From: Marinobacter salarius
GTDB lineage: Bacteria; Pseudomonadota; Gammaproteobacteria; Pseudomonadales; Oleiphilaceae
Length of the DNA stretch: 64,000 nt
Assembly: GCF_032922745.1 (NCBI RefSeq)
Contig: NZ_CP136693.1
Span: 2,728,001-2,792,000, forward strand
Direction of reading: 5' to 3'
Shown: positions 8,399-17,189 of the stretch, piece after piece
How the letters are laid out: the number at the start of each line of letters is the position of its first letter
Position numbering within the stretch: the first letter of the stretch is position 1
Position numbers and translations under genes: made by a program
Notes under the pieces: generated by a model
Told to the model about the DNA's origin: nothing
Seen by the model: the letters and a program-made list of their open reading frames with translations, nothing else
The model's database searches: none

Positions 8399-9372
8399 TG
8401 AGCCTGTTCCAGACGAGGGCGTGGCAGAGTGCCTGGTGGGATACCTGGGGGCACCAGGAGGGCTTCCGGCTTGTGAGACCGTGGGACGGAGAGGTATCTG
8501 GCCTGTACGAATCCAGATACCGGCTGAAGGGCCTGTTGCCTGTGCGTTCGATACAGTTCGTGGGTACCAGCTCCCGTGAGCTGAGAACACCAAGAACCGA
8601 GTACAACCGGTTTTCCACGGACCTGACCGGCCAACCGCTGGTTCAGTCGATAGAGCAGTATCTGAAGGACAGTGACTGGACTGAGGCCGTTTTCAATGAC
8701 GTGCGCACCGGGTCTGAGGATCTCTCCGCCCTGGTCACAATAGCTGCCACTAACGATTGGGCATTCCGGATTACCGCCGTTGACGATGGGTATGCGATCT
8801 CTACCTCGGGGCTGTTCGAGGACTATCTTGCGTCACTCGGGCCCAACAGTCGCTTGAAGCTCTACAATCGCCGCGAGTTATTTGAGTCGCTGGCGACTTC
8901 GCGTGAAGAGAACCTCTGGCCAAGGGATCCGGACGCATTCTTCCAGGCACTGAATGGGTTCCACAGAGAGCGTTGGCAGAAAGACTGTGTGACAGAAAAA
9001 AGCCTGGCGTTCCATAAGACATTTCTGTCCCGCATCGAGGAGGAAGGCGGGAGACCGATTCTGTCGGCGTTGTTCTGCGGGGAGGACATTGTTTCTTTGC
9101 TCTATAACGTCTGGTATCGAGGGGTGGTTTACAACCTCCAGGCAGGCTTTGAGCAGAACTTCCACAAAAAGCTGTCACTTGGCACGTTGCACCTGGGCTA
9201 CGCCATTGAGGAGGCGTTCAGCGAGTGTGACACGCACCGGTTTGACCTGCTTGCAGGGCAAGGCAAGAAAGAGAATTATAAAACACGGATCGCAACCGAG
9301 AGTTATCAGTTCCTCACCGTAATGCTGGTTAAAAGCGCGTTGTTCCGTGCTCTCTACTGGATCAGAGGATAG
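8398..9372 (+). CDS. GNAT/FemAB-like acyltransferase (BioF2/Acetyltransf_6 type)
   Basis: This 324-residue protein has a C-terminal GNAT-like half. Motifs include PNSRLKLYNRRELFESL, ALNGFHRERWQK, the beta-strand pair ILSALFCGEDIVSLLYNV, then NLQAGFEQNFHKKLSLGTLHLGYA split by a short loop, and FDLLAGQGKKENYKTR. This is the pattern of the CelD/BcsL-like acyltransferases of polysaccharide loci. It overlaps the FemAB-like gene by one base and lies six bases before the glycosyltransferase gene. A role in acylating or aminoacylating the polymer is likely from context, but donor and acceptor are unknown. Confidence 0.75.
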   Translation: MSLFQTRAWQSAWWDTWGHQEGFRLVRPWDGEVSGLYESRYRLKGLLPVRSIQFVGTSSRELRTPRTEYNRFSTDLTGQPLVQSIEQYLKDSDWTEAVFNDVRTGSEDLSALVTIAATNDWAFRITAVDDGYAISTSGLFEDYLASLGPNSRLKLYNRRELFESLATSREENLWPRDPDAFFQALNGFHRERWQKDCVTEKSLAFHKTFLSRIEEEGGRPILSALFCGEDIVSLLYNVWYRGVVYNLQAGFEQNFHKKLSLGTLHLGYAIEEAFSECDTHRFDLLAGQGKKENYKTRIATESYQFLTVMLVKSALFRALYWIRG

Positions 9373-9378
9373 GAATTC

Positions 9379-10500
9379 ATGGCAGGGACGGATACAAAGA
9401 CCATTCTGCATCTCATTGATACCACCGGCCCCGGTGGCGCTGAAACCGTTTTCATCAATCTGCTGAAAGAACTTCAGCAAACCCGGTTTCGCAATGTTGT
9501 GGTACTGCGAGGCGAGGGGTGGGTGGCGGACCAGGTTCGTGCGGTTGGAATTACGCCCCGTTTCATCAACTCCAAGGGCAGTTTCAATCTCGGTTACATC
9601 GGTGGCTTGAGACGCCTGGTGGCTGAAGAGCGCGTTGAGCTGATTCACGCTCACCTGCTGGGCTCAAATGTCTACGGCGCTCTGCTAGCGTTGATCTACA
9701 GAAAGCCAATGATTGCCACCTTCCACGGCGCAGTCGATGTTGCGGCGGGAGAGCGATTTCTGCGGGCAAAATTCGGCATTATCGGCTGTGGTGCGTCAGC
9801 CATCGTGTGTGTGTCGAAACGGCTGCAGGAAGAACTCGCCGAGCGGAGTTCACTGCCGGCCCGCAAGCTCCACCTGATTTACAATGGCGTCGATCCCGAG
9901 CTTTTCTGTAGGGCTCCCGCGTCAGGACTGAAAGAAGAGCTGGGCCTGCCTCCAGAGTCGAATCTGGTGGTTTCAATTGGCAATATCCGCCCCGCCAAAG
10001 GCTATGATCACCTGGTCGATGCCGCTGTCAAAATGGTAAATCTGGATCCGAACACCCACTTTGTCGTTGTGGGCCATCAGCGCCCAGCTTTGTTCGAGAA
10101 GCTTAAAGAACAGATGGCTGGTTCGGCGCAGCAACCCAGAATTCACTGGCTCGGCTTTCGGCAAGACGTAGTCGACGTTCTTCGGCAGGCAGACATCTTC
10201 CTTTTGCCATCTACCTCCGAAGGATTCTCAATCTCCACGGTTGAAGCTATGATGGCTGAAGTGCCTATTATTGCGACACGAAGTGGTGGCCCTGAGGAAA
10301 TAATCTCCGACGGCAAAACCGGGCTCTTGATACCCATCAGAGATCCCGACGCAATCGTCAGCGCTATTCAGCGTCTCAACAACCGCGAGTTAAGACAGCA
10401 GGTAACTGAGCAGGCCCTGAAGAGTGCGAAGACGCGATTCAGCCTTGCGAGTATGTTGCACGCCTATCAGGGACTGTACGAGCGCTACACACAGCGCTGA
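9379..10500 (+). CDS. Glycosyltransferase family 4
   Basis: This is a GT-B retaining glycosyltransferase adding a sugar on the cytoplasmic side. The N-terminal domain starts ILHLIDTTGPGGAETVF with the usual Gly-Gly acceptor loop. The C-terminal nucleotide-sugar domain carries LIYNGVDPELF, VVSIGNIRPAKGYDHLVDA, LPSTSEGFSISTVEAM and VPIIATRSGGPEEII, including the conserved E(x7)E-like pair. The length of 373 residues is normal. It is preceded by TAGGAATTC and followed after 25 bases by the second deacetylase. The sugar and linkage are not predictable. Confidence 0.92.
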   Translation: MAGTDTKTILHLIDTTGPGGAETVFINLLKELQQTRFRNVVVLRGEGWVADQVRAVGITPRFINSKGSFNLGYIGGLRRLVAEERVELIHAHLLGSNVYGALLALIYRKPMIATFHGAVDVAAGERFLRAKFGIIGCGASAIVCVSKRLQEELAERSSLPARKLHLIYNGVDPELFCRAPASGLKEELGLPPESNLVVSIGNIRPAKGYDHLVDAAVKMVNLDPNTHFVVVGHQRPALFEKLKEQMAGSAQQPRIHWLGFRQDVVDVLRQADIFLLPSTSEGFSISTVEAMMAEVPIIATRSGGPEEIISDGKTGLLIPIRDPDAIVSAIQRLNNRELRQQVTEQALKSAKTRFSLASMLHAYQGLYERYTQR

Positions 10501-10525
10501 AATTTTCAATGCAGGGGGCGAGACA

Positions 10526-11566
10526 ATGAAGTCTGTCATTCTGAAGGTCGCAAATCTCGTGGGCGAAACAGGCCTCTATCGGTGGCTATGCCCCGGGCGT
10601 GTGCCCGTCTTCATGGTGCATAGGGTCACCAACGGCAATGATGATGTGCCGGGCGAAATGACGGCTGACAGGCTTCGGAGCTATCTTCGCTATCTCTCCC
10701 AGCGAGGATACCGGGTGCTGACCATGGATCAGCTCTGGCTATTCCTTGATGAGGGCAGGGCGGTCCCGTCCAAGTCTGTTATGTTTACCATTGATGATGG
10801 CTTTGCTGATCACCACGATGTTGCTGCCAGCGTGTTTGATGAGTTTGGTTTCCCGCTGAATTTCTTTGTCATCACCGGCTTGTTGGATATGCAGCTCTGG
10901 CCCTGGGATGATCACATAGCGTATGCGGCGAATCTTACCAGCATCCGAGAGGCCAACCTCCGGCTCCCGTCTGGTAGCGAATATTCCGTTAATCTGGCTG
11001 AGACCAGCGTAAAACGAACCACCCGCGAGATTCGGAATGCCCTGAAGGTCGTCAATCAGGAACGTATCTATCAGTGGCTACATGCAGAGTTCTACCCAAA
11101 ATTGGAGGTTGATTTCCCCGACACGATTCCCCCGGAATACCGGCCAATGTCCTGGGACGACGCAAGATCACTGCATGAAAGGGGGCATGGAGTCTATCCC
11201 CACACATACTCACACCGTATCCTTTCAGCGCTATCGCTAGAAGAAAAACACCGGGAGATCAACGACGCCCGCCGAAGAATAGAACAGGAACTGAAGTATA
11301 CACCTGAAGTATTCGCCTATCCGACTGGCCGATTATCGGATTACGATGCCGTCGATATAGAGGAACTGAAACGGACTGGCTTTAAAATGGCATTCAATAC
11401 GGTGCCGGATTACATCAAACACGGCTATTGCCAATATGAACTCCCCCGGTTTTCCTTGCCCGAAACCACTGGCGACTTCCTCCAGATCGTCAATCGGCTT
11501 GAAGCACTAAAAGAGAACGCGCCGATTCAGCCAAGTTTCTGCCGTAACTTTCTCCTTACCCGCTGA
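10526..11566 (+). CDS. Polysaccharide deacetylase family protein
   Basis: ATG 10526 follows GGGGGCGAGAC and gives 346 residues. The start places PVFMVHRVTN (family: HRV near the N-terminus) at about 27-36. The NodB motif is clear: VMFTIDDGFADHH with the catalytic Asp pair, then HTYSHRIL for metal binding, and a late FAYPTGRLSDYD. This resembles the xylanase/chitin deacetylase group common in EPS loci. It is the last plus-strand gene of the left block and its 3' end overlaps the convergent ATP-grasp gene by 40 bases, so the two transcripts collide or terminate inside each other. Confidence 0.88.
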   Translation: MKSVILKVANLVGETGLYRWLCPGRVPVFMVHRVTNGNDDVPGEMTADRLRSYLRYLSQRGYRVLTMDQLWLFLDEGRAVPSKSVMFTIDDGFADHHDVAASVFDEFGFPLNFFVITGLLDMQLWPWDDHIAYAANLTSIREANLRLPSGSEYSVNLAETSVKRTTREIRNALKVVNQERIYQWLHAEFYPKLEVDFPDTIPPEYRPMSWDDARSLHERGHGVYPHTYSHRILSALSLEEKHREINDARRRIEQELKYTPEVFAYPTGRLSDYDAVDIEELKRTGFKMAFNTVPDYIKHGYCQYELPRFSLPETTGDFLQIVNRLEALKENAPIQPSFCRNFLLTR

Positions 11567-12708
11567 ACAATGTCCCTCACTGAAGCCCAGGCATACCGAA
11601 AGGCCGGTTGTGGGTCTTTCCAATAAAGCAGTGCACCAATACGCCGGCGATGCAACAGCACCACATAGCGGAAGACAATAGAAAACAATCGTTCCTTGTC
11701 TTCAAGTCGGGCGATTAAATCCCCGAAGAAATTCCAGTACACGATATTGTTTTTCTGGGGTACAGGCACCATTTCATCGCCGTAGGCTGCCTGAGTACAG
11801 GCCAGAATGTTGTTGACTCCACACCGAGTATCAAACCAGTTGCACATTCCCAGTCGCGGGTTAGTTTCAATATAGAAGTAGGAATCGGAATCTCGGTCTT
11901 TCTTGAACTCGATCATCGCGGGGCCCGTGTAATTCAGGGCTTTTCCAATTTTTGCGCATTCGTCACGAAGCGTATGGTTGTCTTGGCTAATCGCCAAAGA
12001 GGTAACCCCATAGTGAGAGGGCATTGTCCCGAGGCGTTTGAACACGAAGCAAGCGCTGAGCTGTTGATTCTGATCAAAGGTCACATTACACACCCATAGG
12101 TGATCGTCGGCCCCCTCAATGATTTCTTGAGCAATAAACCGGTCCAGACGTTGACTGAACTCCATTCTGAACGCATTTAGTTCGGATAGAGAGGCTACAA
12201 CACGGTTTTTCGACCCCAGCAGTTCATAATCCCGAAAGGTTCGCGGTTTAATAAGCAGGGGAAAAGACTCGGGAAAGTCGGCCTCTAGGCAATAATAGGT
12301 TTTCGGAAGGGTAATTCCTCCTTCTTCCATGTATTTGCATTCCAGATATTTGTCGTTTAGAACTGCGGTTGTATCTGAAGAGGGTACGATCAGGTGCTGC
12401 CTGGAATAACCCTCCAGTTTTAGCGTACTAAGAAGCTCAGCTCCGAAGTCTGAACAGGCAAACAGAACACCTGCTCCACCTTCGTTTCTGTACAATTGAT
12501 CAAGAATAAGACGAAGGTCCCCCGAAGAAGGGTTTTTTGGCAAAAGAAAGCGATATTGACTGAATCTACTATAATTGCATAGATCAGCATTGTTGGTCAG
12601 CAGGGTATAAGTTTTCAAGCCCGCGAGGGCGGCGGAGCGAACTGCGCCGAGGCCATTCAAACCGTTGGCAAGAATAATAACGTAGGGCTGGTACATGTCT
12701 GTCGTCAT
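11527..12708 (-). CDS. ATP-grasp ligase, second of a tandem pair
   Basis: The 393-residue protein starts with a Rossmann-like segment (VIILANGLNGLGAVRSAALAG), as in carboxylate-amine ligases. An ATP-grasp core follows: FPLLIKPRTFRDYELLGSKN for the lysine/phosphate loop, FIAQEIIEGADDHLW, and GPAMIEFKKDRDS then YIETNPRLGMCNWFD, where Glu and Asn bind metal. ATP-grasp enzymes join a carboxylate to an amine or thiol through an acyl-phosphate. Its ATG overlaps the stop of the upstream ATP-grasp gene (ATGA). The C-terminal 60 residues are basic and amphipathic and may touch the membrane. Substrates are unknown. Confidence 0.85.
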   Translation of the reverse strand: MTTDMYQPYVIILANGLNGLGAVRSAALAGLKTYTLLTNNADLCNYSRFSQYRFLLPKNPSSGDLRLILDQLYRNEGGAGVLFACSDFGAELLSTLKLEGYSRQHLIVPSSDTTAVLNDKYLECKYMEEGGITLPKTYYCLEADFPESFPLLIKPRTFRDYELLGSKNRVVASLSELNAFRMEFSQRLDRFIAQEIIEGADDHLWVCNVTFDQNQQLSACFVFKRLGTMPSHYGVTSLAISQDNHTLRDECAKIGKALNYTGPAMIEFKKDRDSDSYFYIETNPRLGMCNWFDTRCGVNNILACTQAAYGDEMVPVPQKNNIVYWNFFGDLIARLEDKERLFSIVFRYVVLLHRRRIGALLYWKDPQPAFRYAWASVRDIVQRVRRKLRQKLG

Positions 12709-13880
12709 TTCTTCAGTGCACGGAGGTATTTCTTAAGTTCAAACCAGGCCGGGGAGAGATCATTCCATCGATTGACTTCATGCTGAGTATGGAAGCCTGG
12801 CTTTAAAAATCGAAGGGTCTCAAAGATCTTATCCCTTATAGAATAGGTTGATAAGGGCGCTTTGAGTACTAAATATAGCCTATCCAAATCCCCTAGAAGC
12901 CATCGTAAGCGGCGATACTTCCAGTCGTCCGTCGGGACTTGTCTACCAGTACTAATCAAGTACAGCAACCAGGGGAAATCAACCCCAGAATCAATTGCGA
13001 GTTGCAGTGAGCCCCAGAACCTCGGGTTGATTTCCATCAGGTACCCGATCCCATCCTCAGTGAATCGGAATTCGACCATAGCTACTCCGTGCCAGTGAAC
13101 GTTCCGCAGAAGCTTTTCAGCTGATATTCTTAATTTTTCATTAATTGCGGAGGATTCACTCAGTACACTGACTCCACCTCCGGGAGGTTTTTCGCGTATC
13201 CTGCGGTGAGCAAAATAACGGACAGGTTCGCCGCGATCAAACAATGCGAAAATGCCTTGGCCTTGCCCCTTGATGAAGGTCTGCAGTGCAAACGGAAAGT
13301 TGAAGAACGAGTGCTTTTTCAGGGCCGCAAGGGCTTCTTCTTTTGACCAAGCGACAATAACTTGCGTAGAGACTATTGTCTCATCCAACAGGATCTTCGA
13401 TTTGTATGGTTTCAGTACGACTGGATAATTATTGATGGATCCAAGGGCGTCCAAGCCCTCCTGTACGTCTCGGCATACAAGCGTTTGAGGCGTGGGCACC
13501 GCAAGACGCTGCGCCATTGCGAATAGTTCATTCTTGTTTGCTATCTGTTCGACAGCGCCTGTACCCGGGAAGGGCAGAATCACTGGCTCCGGGAGCTCCG
13601 TTCGGTACTTCAGTAAAACGTATGTAGTAGCTTCGGTGATGGGTAGTAGAAAGGTGACGCCGAGTTTTTCGATCTGAAACAGGACGCTTTCAAAGAACTG
13701 TCTTGGGTTATCAAAAGGATCTGGGTAGTTCAGGCGATGTGAGCAATATTGGGATGACCCTGCCAACGATTCTGGACTTGTCTCACCAACGGCCACCCAA
13801 AGACCTTTCGATCCAAGTGATCTGAGGGCTGCTAGAGCAGCACGCTGGTTTCCGTCAAACACTAGAATTCGGTGATCCAT
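12705..13880 (-). CDS. ATP-grasp ligase, first of a tandem pair
   Basis: This is a 391-residue relative of its neighbour. It has an N-terminal Rossmann-like domain (ILVFDGNQRAALAALRSLG) and a grasp domain with YPVVLKPYKSKI, FALQTFIKGQGQGIFALF and VAMVEFRFTEDGIGYLMEINPRFWGSLQLA, the last spanning the Mg-binding Glu and Asn. It is closer to the carbamoyl-phosphate-synthase-like ATP-grasp group. The two genes form a two-gene minus-strand operon facing the left EPS operon. A likely role is amide formation on a sugar or amino acid for the polymer, judged only from the pairing and context. Confidence 0.85.
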   Translation of the reverse strand: MDHRILVFDGNQRAALAALRSLGSKGLWVAVGETSPESLAGSSQYCSHRLNYPDPFDNPRQFFESVLFQIEKLGVTFLLPITEATTYVLLKYRTELPEPVILPFPGTGAVEQIANKNELFAMAQRLAVPTPQTLVCRDVQEGLDALGSINNYPVVLKPYKSKILLDETIVSTQVIVAWSKEEALAALKKHSFFNFPFALQTFIKGQGQGIFALFDRGEPVRYFAHRRIREKPPGGGVSVLSESSAINEKLRISAEKLLRNVHWHGVAMVEFRFTEDGIGYLMEINPRFWGSLQLAIDSGVDFPWLLYLISTGRQVPTDDWKYRRLRWLLGDLDRLYLVLKAPLSTYSIRDKIFETLRFLKPGFHTQHEVNRWNDLSPAWFELKKYLRALKK

Positions 13881-14009
13881 TTATAGCAACATCCTGATTT
13901 TGTCGCATTTTTGGTTTGTTAGCGTGATTATCCTGCATAAGGGCGGCAAATTCCATGGAAGTGCATTAAAATCAGCTCATGGTAAGATGCTGGCCAACGG
14001 GGGCAAATC
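13881..14009. promoter_or_regulatory. Divergent intergenic region
   Basis: This 129-base gap separates the minus-strand ATP-grasp pair from the plus-strand phosphatase gene and must hold promoters in both directions. It contains a perfect 10-base palindrome TTCCATGGAA (13951-13960) and CATTAAAAT at 13964-13972; the same nonamer occurs at 154-162 before the first EPS gene. No clean -35/-10 pair is visible. Confidence 0.3.
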
Positions 14010-14633
14010 ATGGACAAGAACGCTCAGGATGGGGCATCGACGGTGCTCAACAAGTTATTTGGAGTCATAAAGGGTTACCAAAAGGGAGATTTGACGTTGG
14101 ACCGTCTGGTTTATGAATGGTTTGGATCGCGAAGTGGCTTTTTAAAGTATATAAAACATTGGTTTTTAGCTCAAATTGGGAGATATCGGGAGTTTACCCT
14201 TGAGCCGCCAGAGAGAAATCGTCGAATTGTATTCATATGCGATGGAAATATTTGTAGGAGCCCGCTTGCGGAGGTTTACGCCCGTAGTCTTGGGCGCAAA
14301 ACAGCTTCATGCGGATTCTGTTGTGCCTATGGCTTTCCCGCCGATCCAAGAGCAGAAAGTTTTGCCAGCTCCCAAGGTCTGTCGCTTAAAGAGCATAGAA
14401 GCCAGAATATCACGGATTTTGAATTCCATGAATCGGATTTCGTTGTAGTGATGGAACCCTCTCATCTCAATCGTTTTCATGAACTTTTTGGGAAGAAGTA
14501 TCCAGTTGTTCTCGCTGGTAACTACTGCAGACATCCAAACCCCTATATCCACGATCCCTATAATTGCTGTGAGCAGTTCTTTGTTCGCTGCGAACAGAGG
14601 GTAATAGAGGCGGTACGAGGGATCTGTGGTTAA
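14010..14633 (+). CDS. Low-molecular-weight protein tyrosine phosphatase-like (Wzb-type) with N-terminal extension
   Basis: Residues 72-207 form a low-molecular-weight phosphotyrosine phosphatase. The catalytic loop VFICDGNICRSP has Cys77 and Arg83 (CX5RS), and the general acid lies in HDPYN (Asp182). Such enzymes reset the tyrosine kinase during capsule or EPS export. The first 70 residues (KLFGVIKGYQKGDLTLDRLV and a basic helix) are not part of the usual 150-residue enzyme and I do not recognise them. The ATG at 14010 is the first in frame. The gene overlaps the next by eight bases. The kinase-like partner in this locus has lost its P-loop lysine, so its physiological target is uncertain. 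Confidence 0.85.
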   Translation: MDKNAQDGASTVLNKLFGVIKGYQKGDLTLDRLVYEWFGSRSGFLKYIKHWFLAQIGRYREFTLEPPERNRRIVFICDGNICRSPLAEVYARSLGRKTASCGFCCAYGFPADPRAESFASSQGLSLKEHRSQNITDFEFHESDFVVVMEPSHLNRFHELFGKKYPVVLAGNYCRHPNPYIHDPYNCCEQFFVRCEQRVIEAVRGICG

Positions 14634-15927
14634 AAAGCGTAGAATAATAACTGATGAAGATTTCTACTCGCTACGCGTTGGACCTATTTGGCAACATCTC
14701 AAAAGTGAGAGTTTTGCGTTTTGGATGGTCTGCGCGTATTTTTTTCTTGAGTACGTTCGTCCTCAGTCAATCTACCCCGTAATAGATATCCTTCCCTGGA
14801 CGCAGTTGGCGGTAATCGGGGCAATCCTTGGATGCTTCACAGACAAAACGGTTCGCTGGGTATCCTCACCGGTTAATGTCCTGTTAATTATATTTTTTCT
14901 GGTAATAATAGCATCTAGCTTTTTCGCCTATTTCCCAGATGTTTCGTATAAAAATATCGACAAATACTATTTGTGGATAATTATTTATTTCATAATAGTG
15001 AATATCGTTAATACTCGTCGTCGGTTTTTTATTTTTATATGTATATTTTTGCTAGCATCCTTTAAGCTGTCGCTATCGTTGTCGATAATTTGGGCCAGTC
15101 GGGGATTTTCCTTTACGGATTGGGGGTTAATGGGGCCTCCTGGCTTTTTCCAAAATTCAGGTGAGTTAGCGATACAAATGCTCGTCTTTTGGCCTCTAGC
15201 GTGGGCATTTGCCCATTTCGTAAAACCACATGTGTCTAGGCGTTGGTATCTCGCTCTTTTGCTTATGCCAATTACAGCCATCATGGTCATTTTGGGCGCC
15301 AGCTCACGTGGAGCGCAGCTTGCGCTAATTTTTCAGCTCGTCGTGATGAACTATCGGTATGTATTCAATCCAAAAATTTTTATTTCGGTTGGACTAGCGC
15401 TCACTCTTATTTGGAATTTTCTACCTGAAGAGCAAAAACAACGTTTTGAGACGATGGGGGAAGACGGAACCTCGCGGCAGCGTTTGCTCTACTGGGAAAA
15501 TGGTATTGAAATGATTCAGGAGAATCCAGTTCTTGGTGTTGGTTATTATAATTTTGCGCCCTATTTTGAGCGATACCACCCAGAGGATTTGTTAGTTGAG
15601 AGAGCTCAACTTCCGCATAATATATTTATTCAGATTGGAACGGATGCCGGCATGCTGGGTTTAGTTATCTTTCTAAGTTTTATTTTTATGGCATATAGAT
15701 TGGGAAGACGACTAAAAGCCGAAAACTACGGACTAAAGGCTGAGGACTGCGATAATAGACTAGCGCTAATTGGAACCTGTATGAATCTTTCCATACTCGG
15801 TTTTGTAGTTGCAGGCCAGTTTGTTACAGTGGCGTACTATCCGTTTCTGTGGGTCCATCTTGCTCTTGTTGTAGCGCTAAACAACAGCTTAAAAGTGAAA
15901 GGAAAGTTGGGACAAGGAAGATCATGA
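14626..15927 (+). CDS. O-antigen ligase/polymerase family membrane protein (exosortase A-associated type)
   Basis: This is a polytopic inner-membrane protein with about ten hydrophobic segments. After a basic N-terminus comes FFLEYVRPQSIYPVID, the start I associate with the putative exosortase A-linked O-glycosylation ligase family. The Wzy_C region holds LGASSRGAQLALIF, RLLYWENGIEMIQENPVLG, GVGYYNFAPYF and LPHNIFIQIGTDAG, the periplasmic loop with the conserved His. It could polymerise the repeat units or transfer glycan to protein. The start is GTG at 14626 inside the previous gene, and its stop overlaps the next ATG (ATGA). The gene is AT-rich compared with the flanking EPS genes. Confidence 0.82.
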   Translation: MVKKRRIITDEDFYSLRVGPIWQHLKSESFAFWMVCAYFFLEYVRPQSIYPVIDILPWTQLAVIGAILGCFTDKTVRWVSSPVNVLLIIFFLVIIASSFFAYFPDVSYKNIDKYYLWIIIYFIIVNIVNTRRRFFIFICIFLLASFKLSLSLSIIWASRGFSFTDWGLMGPPGFFQNSGELAIQMLVFWPLAWAFAHFVKPHVSRRWYLALLLMPITAIMVILGASSRGAQLALIFQLVVMNYRYVFNPKIFISVGLALTLIWNFLPEEQKQRFETMGEDGTSRQRLLYWENGIEMIQENPVLGVGYYNFAPYFERYHPEDLLVERAQLPHNIFIQIGTDAGMLGLVIFLSFIFMAYRLGRRLKAENYGLKAEDCDNRLALIGTCMNLSILGFVVAGQFVTVAYYPFLWVHLALVVALNNSLKVKGKLGQGRS

Positions 15928-17189
15928 AGATACTCTGGCTATCGCACCTAATACCATACCCTCCTAAAGGCGGTGTGTTACAACGGACCTTCAACATGGT
16001 TAAAGAGGTTGGAAAGTATCATGACATCAATCTTTTAGCATTTAACCAAGCAGACTTACTTTCAGCAAGTCTTCCTGAGCATGATGAGCCAATTGATATT
16101 GCCACACGCGAATTGCTGAAACATGTAGGTTCCATAAGTGTATTTGATATTCCAGAAGACTCGAATTTCGGAGGCCAATATTTGACAGCATTAAAAGCGT
16201 TGTTCCGTGGAAGCGCCTATAATATGGAGTGGCTTAGATCGGAAGAGGTTAGGCGATACATATCGAAGCTTCTTTCAGAATTCTCCTTTGATGTGGTGCA
16301 TATTGATACCATTAGTCTCTGCGTTTACGCCGACCTTTTTAAGGGACTTCCAATTGTCCTTAACCACCACAATTTTGAATCAGCGATGCTCAGCTCAAGG
16401 GCAAGAACGGAAAAGAACATAATAAAGCGCCTCTATTACAGGTATGAGGCTTCGCGGTTACTGAAGAGTGAAATCGAGTACAGTAGGCAGTCGAACCTCA
16501 ACCTTACCTGCTCCGACGATGATGCTGAGGTTATGGCAGAAAGTATTCCCAACTGTCGGTTTCTCTCTGTTCCGAATGGGGTAAACGTCTCATACTTTTA
16601 CCCAAATGCGTCAGTCGAAGTATTAGAAAAGAGCATTGTTATTGTCGGTGGACTTTCCTGGTATCCGAATCGCGAAGCAGTGGAGTATTTTATCCGGGAG
16701 ATCTGGCCGCTGATCAAAGCCCGTATTCCTGACATGAGAGTAGATGTCATTGGTCGGGGACCGACCCGTGAAATGGTAAAGCTTTCTGAAAGCGACAAGT
16801 CATTTCATATCCACGGATTTGTTGATGACGTTCGAGACTATCTCTGGAGAGCACACTTCTATCTTTGCCCTATTCGTACTGGTGGCGGCACTAAGCTAAA
16901 GATACTGGATGCACTTGCAAGTGGGTGCTGTATTATTGCCGATCCGTTCGCTTGCAAAGGCATCAAGGTTCATAACGGAGCTGAGATTGTATATGCGGAA
17001 ACACCGAAAGATTATGTGGACGAGATTGTAAATCTTCTTGAGAATAAGGACTATGAGTTGAGTCTAAGAGAAGCGGGTCCTCAACTTATTCGAAATCATT
17101 ACAGCTATACAAGTATCGGAAAGCGGTATTCAGACGAACTCGACAATTTGATAGCCCGGTCGAGAAAGCTGAACAGGAGTAGTTTATGA
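15924..17189 (+). CDS. Glycosyltransferase family 4 (exosortase-associated type)
   Basis: ATG 15924 overlaps the ligase stop and gives 421 residues. The N-terminus MKILWLSHLIPYPPKGGVLQ matches GT-B transferases of the PEP-CTERM/EpsH1 group. The acceptor domain includes DVVHIDTISLCVYADLF and LNHHNFESAML. The donor domain has IVIVGGLSWYPNREAVEYFI, GRGPTREMVKL, LCPIRTGGGTKLKILDALA and the shift to GCCIIADPFACKGI, which ends the nucleotide site. It follows the ligase/polymerase gene in the same operon and shares its last four bases with the next start. Sugar specificity is not predictable. Confidence 0.88.
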   Translation: MKILWLSHLIPYPPKGGVLQRTFNMVKEVGKYHDINLLAFNQADLLSASLPEHDEPIDIATRELLKHVGSISVFDIPEDSNFGGQYLTALKALFRGSAYNMEWLRSEEVRRYISKLLSEFSFDVVHIDTISLCVYADLFKGLPIVLNHHNFESAMLSSRARTEKNIIKRLYYRYEASRLLKSEIEYSRQSNLNLTCSDDDAEVMAESIPNCRFLSVPNGVNVSYFYPNASVEVLEKSIVIVGGLSWYPNREAVEYFIREIWPLIKARIPDMRVDVIGRGPTREMVKLSESDKSFHIHGFVDDVRDYLWRAHFYLCPIRTGGGTKLKILDALASGCCIIADPFACKGIKVHNGAEIVYAETPKDYVDEIVNLLENKDYELSLREAGPQLIRNHYSYTSIGKRYSDELDNLIARSRKLNRSSL

